NCBI GenBank assembly: GCA_963723745.1
Contig: CAVRRZ010000004.1
Coordinates: 1-64,000 of the forward strand
Reading direction: 5' to 3'
DNA length: 64,000 nt
Source of the DNA: CAVRRZ01 sp963723745
Lineage (GTDB): Bacteria; Actinomycetota; Actinomycetes; Mycobacteriales; Geodermatophilaceae
Below, one piece after another: positions 19,704 through 27,753 of the stretch (position 1 is its first letter; each line of letters starts with the position of its first letter). The position numbers were made by a program, and so were the translations under genes. A model generated the notes under the pieces. It saw only the letters and a program-made list of their open reading frames with translations, searched no databases and was not told where the DNA came from.

Positions 19704-21905
19704 TCAGCTCCCTTGTCGTCGGGGGCGCGAGGCCCGCACGGGTGGGCCGGCCGCCGGGCGGGCTCCGGACTGCCGCGAGGCGTCCCAGCGCTCGTAGGCG
19801 TCGACGATGTCGCCGACGAGCCGGTGGCGGACGACGTCGGTGCTGGTCAGCATGGCGAAGTGGACGTCGTCGATGCCGTCGAGGATGTCCCGGACGATCT
19901 TCAGCCCGCTCTGCGCACCGCCCGGCAGGTCGACCTGGGTGACGTCGCCGGTCACCACGATCTTCGAGCCGAAGCCGAGCCGGGTGAGGAACATCTTCAT
20001 CTGTTCCGCGGTGGTGTTCTGCGCCTCGTCGAGGATCACGAAGGCGTCGTTGAGCGTGTTGTGGGTGACCAGGAAGTCGTCGGTGACGTAGAGCGAGTCC
20101 TGAGCAGCCACCTGGATGCACAGGGTCTCCATCTCGCCCGCCGGCTCGATGCTGTGGATGAAGCGCATCGGACGTCCGCCGCCCGCGGCGTCGTAGGCCT
20201 TGCGCTTGCGCTCGAGCCGGAACGGCTGGACACCTGCGGGCAGGCGGATGTCGAGGACATAGGCGTCGGCTCGATAGGGCACATCCCTGCCCAACGCACG
20301 CCCCGGTCGCCGGCCCTCGGCCACCCGGACATGGGAGTACACGACCCCGCCCAGCGAACGGACGAGGAAGGTGACGTCGTCCCTCAACCGAGCCGATGTC
20401 GTGCAGTACTGGACGCGGCAGGTCCGGCCCCGCTGGGAGACCGGCCCGCCATCGGTGTCGAGGAGACCTTGGAGGACCGCCGTCCGCACGTCCTCCGAGT
20501 TGTGCAGGTAGATCTCGGGAACGAACTTGGTCCCCGATCGGCGGCCGGCCAGACCGAGTTCACGCACAACTTCAGTCACCGGATTCGCGATCCGAAGACC
20601 CCCGCGGCCCCCGTTGACATGGCGCAGGACGTAGTCGTAGCCGGCCTTGTGGCGCACCTCGATTCCGTCCAGCGCAGCCTCGAGGGCCACGGCCAATTCG
20701 GGATCAGCCGTCGCGAAGGCGGGCGTCGTCGACGTCGTCAGGCAACCGTCCCCCAGCAGCAGACCCAGGGCATACGGGTCGAGCGGCACTTCCTCGGGTT
20801 CCAGCTGGACGGGCTGGACGACAGGGAGCTCGTACCGGTGCGCGTGGGCCGCCCGTAGCCGGCCGATCATGTCCCGAGTCTCCAGCGTGCGCGTCGTGCC
20901 ACGACGGCGATCACTCGCCGTGGTCACCGTCCACAGATGTTCCCCGCAAGCCAGCGTCGAGGCGCCGTCCTGCGTGGTGACCCGGTAGACGTCCTTGACG
21001 CCCTGCGGATAGACACCGAGCACGGGAGTCGGCGTGCCATCGGAACCGATGACGAGGTCCCCCACCTGCAGGGTGCCGATCGGTTGAAAGCCGTTCGGGG
21101 TCAGCACCTTCGCCCCATAGGGCTGAGCGCGTCCGCGCATGTAGGCCAGCGGGGCGACCTCGATGGTTCCGGCCGCCATCAGTCGCGGGATGGATTCCGG
21201 GTCGATCATGTCGTGCAGCGCGTCGTACAGCGGCCGCAGGTAGGGGTCGATCTTCTCCGACAGGGTGCCGGGCAGGTAGCCCAGCCGCTCCCCGGCCTCG
21301 ACCGCCGGCCGGGTCAGGATGATCCGGTTGACCTGCTTGGTCTGCAGCGCCTGGACGGCCTTGGCCATGGCGAGGTAGGTCTTGCCGGTGCCGGCCGGGC
21401 CGATGCCGAACACGATGGTGTGGTCGTCGATGGCGTCGACGTAGCGCTTCTGGTTGAGCGTCTTGGGCCGGATCGTGCGACCGCGCCGGCTGATGATGTC
21501 CAGGCTGAGCACGTCGGCCGGTCGCTCGGCGCCGCCGGACCTCAGCATCGCGATGACCCGGCGCACCGAGTCCGGCCGCAGCTGCTGGCCGGTGCCGAGC
21601 AGCGCGATCAGCTCGTCGAAGACCCGGACGGCGAAGGCGTTGTCGGCCGGCCGGCCGGTGATGGCGATCTCGTTGCCGCGCACGTGCACGTCGGCCTCGA
21701 CCTCGTCCTCGACCAGCCGGAGCAGCTCGTCGGCGGATCCGAGCAGGGCCACCATCGACACCTGCTCGGGCACGGTGATGGTGGCGCGGACGGCGGCCGG
21801 CGGTTCTGCGGCGGCTGCCTCGTCCGCTGCAGCGGCCTGCGCCGCGGCCTCACGGGACGATGTGGGGACGTTCGGCGCTGGGACGCCTGGGGAGGTGTCG
21901 GGCAA
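19704..21905 (-). CDS. phoH: PhoH-family ATPase interrupted by a class 3 intein
   Basis: A cytoplasmic P-loop ATPase/RNA-helicase-like protein, usually paired with ybeY and era in RNA metabolism. It has an N-terminal KH-like part, Walker A GPAGTGKTYLAMA near residue 170 and Walker B VILDEAQNTTAEQMKMFLTR after the intein. The 733-residue frame contains a 357-residue intein at 260-616, leaving a 376-residue PhoH of normal length. The intein is inserted between MRGR and TLNDAF, just before Walker B, so unspliced protein cannot hydrolyse ATP. The TTG start at 21905 is the best in-frame choice, with GAGGG close upstream; it is less certain than the rest. Confidence 0.94.
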   Translation of the reverse strand: MPDTSPGVPAPNVPTSSREAAAQAAAADEAAAAEPPAAVRATITVPEQVSMVALLGSADELLRLVEDEVEADVHVRGNEIAITGRPADNAFAVRVFDELIALLGTGQQLRPDSVRRVIAMLRSGGAERPADVLSLDIISRRGRTIRPKTLNQKRYVDAIDDHTIVFGIGPAGTGKTYLAMAKAVQALQTKQVNRIILTRPAVEAGERLGYLPGTLSEKIDPYLRPLYDALHDMIDPESIPRLMAAGTIEVAPLAYMRGRAQPYGAKVLTPNGFQPIGTLQVGDLVIGSDGTPTPVLGVYPQGVKDVYRVTTQDGASTLACGEHLWTVTTASDRRRGTTRTLETRDMIGRLRAAHAHRYELPVVQPVQLEPEEVPLDPYALGLLLGDGCLTTSTTPAFATADPELAVALEAALDGIEVRHKAGYDYVLRHVNGGRGGLRIANPVTEVVRELGLAGRRSGTKFVPEIYLHNSEDVRTAVLQGLLDTDGGPVSQRGRTCRVQYCTTSARLRDDVTFLVRSLGGVVYSHVRVAEGRRPGRALGRDVPYRADAYVLDIRLPAGVQPFRLERKRKAYDAAGGGRPMRFIHSIEPAGEMETLCIQVAAQDSLYVTDDFLVTHNTLNDAFVILDEAQNTTAEQMKMFLTRLGFGSKIVVTGDVTQVDLPGGAQSGLKIVRDILDGIDDVHFAMLTSTDVVRHRLVGDIVDAYERWDASRQSGARPAAGPPVRASRPRRQGS
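20058..21128 (-). other. class 3 intein with LAGLIDADG endonuclease in PhoH (357 aa)
   Basis: The intein starts with Ala (AQPYGAKVLTPNGF), not Cys/Ser/Thr, and ends VTHN before Thr+1. It has the three marks of class 3 inteins: Trp in block B (GEHLWTV), Cys in block F (METLCIQVA) and Thr in block G (VTHN). Such inteins splice through the block F Cys. Two LAGLIDADG motifs (LGLLLGDG and LQGLLDTDG) flank a full homing-endonuclease domain (about residues 110-265 of the intein), so it may still be mobile. Confidence 0.92.
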
Positions 21906-21995
21906 GAACCCTCGACCCTGCCTTCCTGCTCCGGAGATCGGACCGCCCGAGTCTACCCGCGCTCGGCGCCTGCCATGCGCAGTTCGCCGCCGCGG

Positions 21996-22820
21996 TCACC
22001 TTCCCGAGTAGGTCGCCCGGCCCGGACCCTCGGTGAGGAACGACGCCACCGCGCCACGCAGGTCCTGCGTGGCGAAGAGCGAACCGGAGAGGTTCGGGAC
22101 GACGGCGTCGGCGGCCCGGGCCCCCTCGCGGACCGACGCCCCCACCAGCGTCTTGGTCGCCGCGTGCGCCACCGTCGGCCCGGCGGCCAGCTGGTGGGCG
22201 AAGCCGCGGGCGGCTGCGGCGAAGCCGTCGTCGGGCAGCACCCGGTTGACGACGTTCCACCGCTCGAGGACCGCGGCCGGGTAGCGCTCGCCGGTGAAGA
22301 TCAGCTCCTTGGCGCGCGCCGGCCCGGCCCGCTCGGCCAGCCGCTGCGGACCACCCATCGACGGCGTCAGGCCGACGACGATCTCGACCAGCCCGAACTG
22401 GGCTCCTTCCGCAGCCAGCAGGAGGTCGCAGCACAGCGCCAGCTCGAAGGCCGCGGTGAGCGTGAGCCCGTGCGCGGCGAACACCGTGGGCACGGGCAGG
22501 TCCTCGATCGTCTGCGCCACCCGCAGCAGCCGGGTCCAGACGTCCGCGCCCCGGCGGATCGGCTCGGGGCCCTCGGCGATGTCCCGGAAGAAGGACACGT
22601 CCACCCCGGCGGACACGACCGTGCCGCGCGCCTCGAACAGGACGGCGCGTGCGCGGGTCGGTTGCTCGGGGTCGGTGAGGGCCACCAGTTCGGCGGCGAC
22701 GTTCTCCAACGCGTCGAACACCGGCGGGGTGAACAGGTTCAGCGGCGGGTTGTCCAGGACGACGACGGCGACGTCTCCGTTCCGCTCGATCCGGAGGGGC
22801 GCTTCGCTGATGTCCACCAC
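21996..22820 (-). CDS. enoyl-CoA hydratase/isomerase family protein
   Basis: A 274-residue crotonase-fold protein. It has an N-terminal strand pattern DVAVVVLDNPPLNLFTPPVF, the first oxyanion-hole segment RGTVVSAGVDVSFF, and the second FAAHGLTLTAAFELALCCDLLLAA. FGLVEIVVGLTPSMGGPQRLAERAG then covers the usual active-site loop. The family hydrates or isomerises acyl-CoA thioesters; substrate unknown. It lies 29 nt downstream of the HIT gene and upstream of phoH, an insertion into the usual phoH-rsmE neighbourhood. Confidence 0.82.
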   Translation of the reverse strand: MVDISEAPLRIERNGDVAVVVLDNPPLNLFTPPVFDALENVAAELVALTDPEQPTRARAVLFEARGTVVSAGVDVSFFRDIAEGPEPIRRGADVWTRLLRVAQTIEDLPVPTVFAAHGLTLTAAFELALCCDLLLAAEGAQFGLVEIVVGLTPSMGGPQRLAERAGPARAKELIFTGERYPAAVLERWNVVNRVLPDDGFAAAARGFAHQLAAGPTVAHAATKTLVGASVREGARAADAVVPNLSGSLFATQDLRGAVASFLTEGPGRATYSGR

Positions 22821-22849
22821 GGCAGCCTGTCAGGAGCGCACCGGCGGGC

Positions 22850-23212
22850 TCAGCCCGGGGGCCAGCCCAGGCCGCGGCCGCCGAGCAGGTGCAGGTGCAC
22901 GTGGTCGACCGACTGCCCGGCACCCGACCCGGTGTTGGTCACCAGCCGGTATCCCGGCTCGGTGCTTCCGGGCTCGATCAGGCCCTCGGCCTCGGCGACG
23001 GCGTCCGCGACGGTGACCACCTCGGCGAGGACCGCGGGGTCGGCGGCCGCCAGCGCCGCGGCGGTCGGATGGTGGTCGACCGGGATCACCAGCACGTGCG
23101 TGGGCGCCTGCGGGTTGATGTCGCGGAACGCCAGCACCCGCTCGGTGCGGTGGACGACGTCCGCGGGTACCTCCCCGGCGACCATGCGGCAGAACAGGCA
23201 GTCAGAGGTCAC
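22850..23212 (-). CDS. HIT-family nucleotide hydrolase
   Basis: A 120-residue histidine-triad protein. CLFCRMVAGEVPADVV at the start (zinc-type Cys pair as in HINT proteins), RDINPQAPTHVLVIP in the middle and the HIT motif HVHLHLLGGRGLGWPPG at the end. HINT proteins hydrolyse purine nucleoside phosphoramidates. GTG start at 23212; 75 nt downstream of rsmE. Confidence 0.9.
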   Translation of the reverse strand: MTSDCLFCRMVAGEVPADVVHRTERVLAFRDINPQAPTHVLVIPVDHHPTAAALAAADPAVLAEVVTVADAVAEAEGLIEPGSTEPGYRLVTNTGSGAGQSVDHVHLHLLGGRGLGWPPG

Positions 23213-23287
23213 AGCCGAACCCTAGGGTGCGGCGTCATCCGTACGCACGAGAATCGGTCGGCCTCGGCCGCTCGGCCGAGGTTGCAG

Positions 23288-24061
23288 TCAGCGCCAGCGG
23301 GTGCGGGCCGAGAGCACCGCGAGCGCGGCCGCACCGGCGGTCGACGTCCGCAGCACCTCCGGCCCGAGCCGGACGGCGTGCGCCCCGGCGGCGCGGAAGG
23401 CGACCACCTCGCCGTCGGTGAGCCCGCCCTCGGGGCCCACGACGACGGCCACGGTGCCGGTGGCCGGCACGTCCAGGCCGGTCAACGGTCGGCGGGCCTG
23501 CTCGTGCAACACGAGTGCCAGGTCGGCCTCGCCGAGCAGGCCGCAGACCTCGCGGGTGCTCATCACCTCGGTGACCTCCGGCAGCCGGGCACGCCGGGAC
23601 TGCTTGGCAGCCGCCCTCGCAGCCGAGCGCCACTTGGCCACCCCCTTGGCCGCCCGGTCCTCCCGCCAGCGCGTCACGCACCGGGATGCGGTCCACGGCA
23701 CGATCCGGTCGGCGCCGAGCTCGGTGGCCAGCTCGACGGCCAACGGACCGCGGTCGCCCTTGGGCAGTGCCTGGACGAGGACCAGTTCGGGGGTCGCGGC
23801 GGGGACCTCGTGCCGGGCCAGCACGCGGACGCGGAGTCCGCCGGCGCCGGCGGCGAGGACCTCGCCGTCGGCCACCACGCCGCGACCGTCGCCCACGCAC
23901 ACCCGCTCGCCCGGGCTCAGTCGCAGCACGTCGACGGCGTGCCGGCCCTCGGCCCCGCCGACGAGCAGCTCGTCGGTCTCGGGCACCTCGTCGACCAGGA
24001 ACAGCGGCGCGCCGTCGAGCTCCGGGACACCGGGGGCCCCCGCAGCCCCGTCCGCACTCAC
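23288..24061 (-). CDS. rsmE: 16S rRNA m3U1498 methyltransferase RsmE
   Basis: An SPOUT-class methyltransferase acting on U1498 of 16S rRNA. A 257-residue product: N-terminal PUA-like part (FLVDEVPETDELLVGGAEGRHAVDVLRLSPGE), then the knot domain (VLVQALPKGDRGPLAVELATELGADRIVPW, AVVVGPEGGLTDGEVVAFRAAG, VRLGPEVLRTSTAGAAAL). The GTG at 24061 begins 1 nt after the dnaJ stop, so the genes are coupled. A longer in-frame reading to 24262 enters dnaJ and is not used. Confidence 0.92.
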   Translation of the reverse strand: MSADGAAGAPGVPELDGAPLFLVDEVPETDELLVGGAEGRHAVDVLRLSPGERVCVGDGRGVVADGEVLAAGAGGLRVRVLARHEVPAATPELVLVQALPKGDRGPLAVELATELGADRIVPWTASRCVTRWREDRAAKGVAKWRSAARAAAKQSRRARLPEVTEVMSTREVCGLLGEADLALVLHEQARRPLTGLDVPATGTVAVVVGPEGGLTDGEVVAFRAAGAHAVRLGPEVLRTSTAGAAALAVLSARTRWR

Positions 24062-24062
24062 G

Positions 24063-25193
24063 TCAGCGGCCGCCGAAGGCGTCGCGCACCCGGGAGAACA
24101 GCCCGCCCTGGGCCTCGCGGGAGGTCTGCTGGACGTCCTCGTCGCGAAGGACGGCGAGCTCGCGCAGCAGCTTCTCCTGCTCGGCGTCCAGGCGGGTCGG
24201 CGTCGTGACCTCGACGTGCACGTGCAGGTTGCCCCGGCCCGTGGCCCGCAGCCGGGGAGCACCGCGGCCGCGCAACGTCAGCACGCTCCCGGGCTGGGTG
24301 CCCGGCCGGATGTCGATCTCCTCGTTGCCGTCGAGCGTCTCGAGGTTGAGCGTCGTGCCGAGGGCGGCCGCGGTCATGGGCAGGGTGACCCGGCAGTGCA
24401 GGTCGGAGCCCTCGCGGGTGAACACCGGGTGCGGCCGCTCGTGGATCTCGACGTAGAGATCGCCGGCGGGGCCGCCGCCCGGGCCGACCTCGCCGTGGCC
24501 GGTGAGCCTGATCCGCATGCCGTCCTCGACGCCCGCCGGCACCTTCACCGGGATCGTCCGGCGGGCGCGCACGCGACCGTCGCCACCGCACTTGGGGCAC
24601 GGGTCCGGGATGACCTGGCCGGTACCGGTGCAGGTGGGGCACGCCCGGCTGGTGACCATGCGGCCGAGCAGCCCGTTCTGGACGCTCTGCACCTCACCGC
24701 GCCCGGAGCACGTCTGGCAGGTGGCCGGGTGGGTGCCCGGTGCCGTGCCGGCGCCGGTGCAGGCGTCGCAGACCACGGCCGTGTCGACGGTGATGTCCTT
24801 GGTCGTGCCGAAGAGCGCCTCGTCGAGGTCGAGCTCGATCGGGATCATCGCGTCGCGGCCGGCACGCACCCGGCTCCGCGGGCCTCGGGTGGCCGCGCCG
24901 CCGAAGAAGGCGTCCATGATGTCGCCCAGTCCGCCGAAGCCGGCGCCGAACCCGCCCGCGCCGGCGCCCGCGCCGTTGCCGAACGGGTCACCGCCCAGGT
25001 CGACGATCCGGCGCTTCTCCGGGTCGCTCAGCGCCTGGTAGGCGCGGCTGACCTCCTGGAAGCGCTCCTTGGCGCCGGCGTCGGGATTGACGTCGGGGTG
25101 CAGATCCCGAGCCAGGCGCCGGTACGCACGCTTGATCTCGTTGTCGGACGCACCCGGGGCCAGGCCCAGCACGCCGTAGTAGTCGGTTGCCAT
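24063..25193 (-). CDS. dnaJ: chaperone DnaJ (DnaJ2 type)
   Basis: The DnaK co-chaperone, 376 residues. J domain at residues 1-66 with HPD (DLHPDVNPDAGAKERFQEV), a Gly-rich linker (GNGAGAGAGGFGAGFGGLGDIMDAF), and four CxxCxGxG zinc repeats (CDACTGAG, CQTCSGRG, CPTCTGTG, CPKCGGDG). The C-terminal substrate domain follows (LYVEIHERPHPVFTREGSDL). It follows hrcA by 15 nt and should share its CIRCE-controlled heat-shock promoter. This is the second, hrcA-linked dnaJ, not the one in the dnaK operon. Confidence 0.95.
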   Translation of the reverse strand: MATDYYGVLGLAPGASDNEIKRAYRRLARDLHPDVNPDAGAKERFQEVSRAYQALSDPEKRRIVDLGGDPFGNGAGAGAGGFGAGFGGLGDIMDAFFGGAATRGPRSRVRAGRDAMIPIELDLDEALFGTTKDITVDTAVVCDACTGAGTAPGTHPATCQTCSGRGEVQSVQNGLLGRMVTSRACPTCTGTGQVIPDPCPKCGGDGRVRARRTIPVKVPAGVEDGMRIRLTGHGEVGPGGGPAGDLYVEIHERPHPVFTREGSDLHCRVTLPMTAAALGTTLNLETLDGNEEIDIRPGTQPGSVLTLRGRGAPRLRATGRGNLHVHVEVTTPTRLDAEQEKLLRELAVLRDEDVQQTSREAQGGLFSRVRDAFGGR

Positions 25194-25208
25194 CGAGATG
25201 TCTTCGCC

Positions 25209-26225
25209 TCAGCTCTCGGCCAGCAGATGGCCGACGTAGCGGGCCACGGCGCGGACCGCGGCCATGTTTCCTGGGTAGTCCATGCGGGTCGGGCCGACGA
25301 CGCCGAGCCCGCCGAAGGAGCGGTCGCCGGTGCCGTAGCCCACGGACACGACCGACGCCCCGGTGAGTGCCTCGTGCGCATTCTCCTCGCCGATGCGCAC
25401 CAGGACCGTCCCGGCGTCGACCTCCCCGATCAACCGCAGCACCACCACTTGTTCTTCCAACGCCTCCAGGACCGGCCGCAGCGACCCCGAGAAGTCCAGC
25501 GCCCCGGCCAGGTTCGCGGTGCCACCGATCATGAGGCGGTCCTCGCCCGGCTCGACCAGCGTCTCGACGAGGGCGGCGCTGAGTGCGGCCAGGACGCCGC
25601 GAAGGTGCGACGGCGCGGTCTCGAGCAGGTCGGGAACCTTGCCACCGGCCTCGCCCAGCCGGGCCCCGGCGAACGTCCGGTTCAGCAGGCTGCGCAGCTC
25701 GGCCACGCCCTCGGCGTCGATCTCGACCGGGCACTCGACGACCCGTTGCTCGACCCGGCCGGTGTCGGTGATCAGCACCAACAGCAGCCGCGACGTCGCG
25801 ACCTGCACGACCTCCAGATGACGGACGGCGCTGCGCGACAGCGTCGGGTACTGGATGACCGCGACCTGCCGGGTGAGCTGGGCGAGCAGACGCACCGTGC
25901 GACTCAGCACGTCGTGCAGGTCCACCGACCCGTCGAGGAACCGCTCGATCGCCCGGCGCTCCGCGGTCGAGAGCGGTTTGACCGCCGAGAGCCGGTCCAC
26001 GAACAGGCGGTACCCCTTGTCCGTGGGTACCCGGCCGGCGCTGGTGTGCGGCTGGTGGATGTAGCCCTGCTCCTCGAGCACGGCCATGTCGTTGCGGATC
26101 GTCGCCGGCGAGACGCCCAGGTCGTGCCGTTCGGCCAGGGCCTTGCTGCCGACGGGATCGTTGGTCGAGACGTAGTCCTGGACGATCGCCCGCAGGACCT
26201 CCAGGCGGCGTTCGTCGTGCGCCAC
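25209..26225 (-). CDS. hrcA: heat-inducible repressor HrcA
   Basis: A 338-residue repressor of class I heat-shock genes that binds CIRCE and is kept active by GroEL. The N-terminal winged helix (VLRAIVQDYVSTNDPVGSKALAE, VSPATIRNDMAVLEEQGYI, HTSAGRVPTDKGYRLFVD) is followed by the GAF-like dimer domain (GEENAHEALTGASVVSVGY). The GTG at 26225 is chosen over 26234 because GGGGAGG lies 8 nt upstream. A CIRCE operator at 26300-26326 indicates autoregulation. Confidence 0.95.
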   Translation of the reverse strand: MAHDERRLEVLRAIVQDYVSTNDPVGSKALAERHDLGVSPATIRNDMAVLEEQGYIHQPHTSAGRVPTDKGYRLFVDRLSAVKPLSTAERRAIERFLDGSVDLHDVLSRTVRLLAQLTRQVAVIQYPTLSRSAVRHLEVVQVATSRLLLVLITDTGRVEQRVVECPVEIDAEGVAELRSLLNRTFAGARLGEAGGKVPDLLETAPSHLRGVLAALSAALVETLVEPGEDRLMIGGTANLAGALDFSGSLRPVLEALEEQVVVLRLIGEVDAGTVLVRIGEENAHEALTGASVVSVGYGTGDRSFGGLGVVGPTRMDYPGNMAAVRAVARYVGHLLAES

Positions 26226-26299
26226 GCCGGACACCTCCCCGAGAACGTTCGCCGCACCGTGCGGCACCTGATGGCGCGGCCGCCCGCTCCCCGCAGGGG

Positions 26300-26326
26300 C
26301 TGGCACTCGCACGGGCAGAGTGCCAG
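26300..26326. promoter_or_regulatory. CIRCE operator (HrcA box)
   Basis: CTGGCACTC (26300-26308), 9 nt, then GAGTGCCAG (26318-26326): a perfect inverted repeat matching the CIRCE consensus TTAGCACTC-N9-GAGTGCTAA, with two GC-ward changes in each arm. It lies 75 bp upstream of the hrcA start, the expected autoregulatory position. Confidence 0.93.
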
Positions 26327-26484
26327 TCCAGCATACGACCGGGGCTCTGTTCCGTCGCGCGGCTCGCGGCCGGCGCCCTCCGGAAACCGCCCGTCGCCAC
26401 CGCGGCGGCGACGCCCCCTCGCGATCGTTACGCTGGCGGGGTCCGCGCCTCGCCGCGCCAGGCTCGAGCCGGAGGTCGATCCCC

Positions 26485-26883
26485 CTGATCTTCAAAGCGG
26501 TACGGAACGGCCGCCCGTATCCCGACCACGGCCTGTCCGCGCGGGACTGGGCGTCCGTGCCGCCCCGGCAGGTGCGGCTGGACATGCTGACCACGACCAA
26601 GCGGGAGCTCGCGCTCGACGCCCTGCTGGCCGACGACTCCACGTTCTACGGCGACCTGTTCCCGCACGCGGTCCAGTGGAAGGGCGAGCTCTACCTCGAG
26701 GACGGGCTGCACCGGGCGCTCCGCTCGGCCCTGCAGGGGCGCAACGTCATCCACGTCCGCGTGCTGGACCTCGACGCGCTGTCCCCGACGCCGGCCGCCG
26801 GGTCGGCGTCCTCCGGGCCCAGCACCGCCGCGATCCCGGCTCAGCCCCAGCCGCCGGTGCCCGGCGCCGGCCGCCGGGCCTGA
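26485..26883 (+). CDS. conserved actinobacterial protein (Rv2375-like), probable CTG start
   Basis: A 132-residue protein whose core (IFKAVRNGRPYPDHGLS, PPRQVRLDMLTTTKRELALD, LLADDSTFYGDLFPHAVQWK, GELYLEDGLHRALRSALQGR) matches the protein divergent from hrcA in mycobacteria. That protein is sometimes labelled a VapB-type antitoxin without support. Coding similarity begins at LIFK. The only nearby codon with a good ribosome binding site (GGAGG, 9 nt upstream) is the CTG at 26485. The C-terminal 30 residues are Pro/Ala-rich. Function unknown. Confidence 0.75.
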   Translation: MIFKAVRNGRPYPDHGLSARDWASVPPRQVRLDMLTTTKRELALDALLADDSTFYGDLFPHAVQWKGELYLEDGLHRALRSALQGRNVIHVRVLDLDALSPTPAAGSASSGPSTAAIPAQPQPPVPGAGRRA

Positions 26884-26979
26884 GCGGCCGGTCCCTCGGC
26901 GGACCACCCGTCAGGCCGGCCCTTCTCCTCGGCCACCCGCGCCGTCTCGACCCGCGTACGGGCGGCCGCCCGCCGGCCT

Positions 26980-27306
26980 TCAGCGGCCGGTGCAGGCGAC
27001 GCAGGTGCTCGCGAAGGGCCGCAGCTCCAGCCGCTCCTCGGGGATGGCGGCGCCGCACGAGGTGCAGACACCGAATGTGCCGCGGTCGATGCGGCCGAAA
27101 GCAGCGTCGATCTCCTCGATGGTGCGCAGCAGGCTGGCCGACCGGCTCTGGGCGACCGGGTCGGGGACGGACTGCGCGCACTCGTCGAGGGCTTCCTCGC
27201 GCTGGCGCACGCAGTCGGCCCGCTGGGCCTCGAGCATGGCGCGGATACCGGCCCAGGCCTGGGGGTCGGTGGTCGCGGGGGCGGCGGTGTCGATGGATGC
27301 GGACAT
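26980..27306 (-). CDS. DksA/TraR-family C4 zinc-finger protein
   Basis: A 108-residue protein with a helical N-terminal half (AGIRAMLEAQRADCVRQREEAL) and a C-terminal DksA/TraR zinc finger: FGVCTSCGAAIPEERLELRP ... CVACTGR, four Cys. Relatives bind the RNA polymerase secondary channel. The length and lack of a coiled-coil DxxDxA tip suggest a small TraR-like form. ATG 27306 has GGAG about 7 nt upstream. Confidence 0.85.
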   Translation of the reverse strand: MSASIDTAAPATTDPQAWAGIRAMLEAQRADCVRQREEALDECAQSVPDPVAQSRSASLLRTIEEIDAAFGRIDRGTFGVCTSCGAAIPEERLELRPFASTCVACTGR

Positions 27307-27753
27307 GGGATCTCCTCTCGGGGACAGCGCCGACGCAGTGGTCGCGCTGCCGAAAACGGGGTGCAGGAAGGGTGGAAAGGCAGAAGACGCGAGCACCGAA
27401 CCGGTGACGCGTCAGGAATGCGGGCGGGAACTCCGGAAGGGAGTCAGAACTGCGGCGGGGCCCGATCCTGGCTGCGGCGGAGCACGTCGAGACCTCGCAG
27501 GCCACGCGCACGCCGGTTCATCGCCAGGGCGAGGAGCATGCCGCCGGAGAGACTCGCGGGCGTTCGCTCCCGGTGCGGCTGGGCGAGACCGGGTGGGGAA
27601 CTCACAGCCGGCCGGAACGTCGACACGTCCACCGCTGATCACCCCCTCGTCCGGTACCGGCGTCGATGCCGGAACGGGCACCATAGCCCAGGAGCGGCCG
27701 GTGATGTGACCTGCGTTTCGCTCTTCCGGGTGATGGCGGGGTGGGTGCCCGGA
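27307..27753. other. 447-bp gap between dksA-like gene and hemW
   Basis: No convincing gene. A minus-strand frame at 27444-27632 encodes 62 residues ending LALAMNRRARGLRGLDVLRR. It has a plausible composition but no clear ribosome binding site. The right half contains the region downstream of hemW; the left half must contain the promoter of the DksA/TraR gene. I see no RNA structure I can name. Confidence 0.35.

Noticed and set aside
23301..27407. 1368-residue plus-strand frame
   Set aside because: It runs antisense to rsmE, dnaJ and hrcA, which are unmistakable, and shows no domain of its own.
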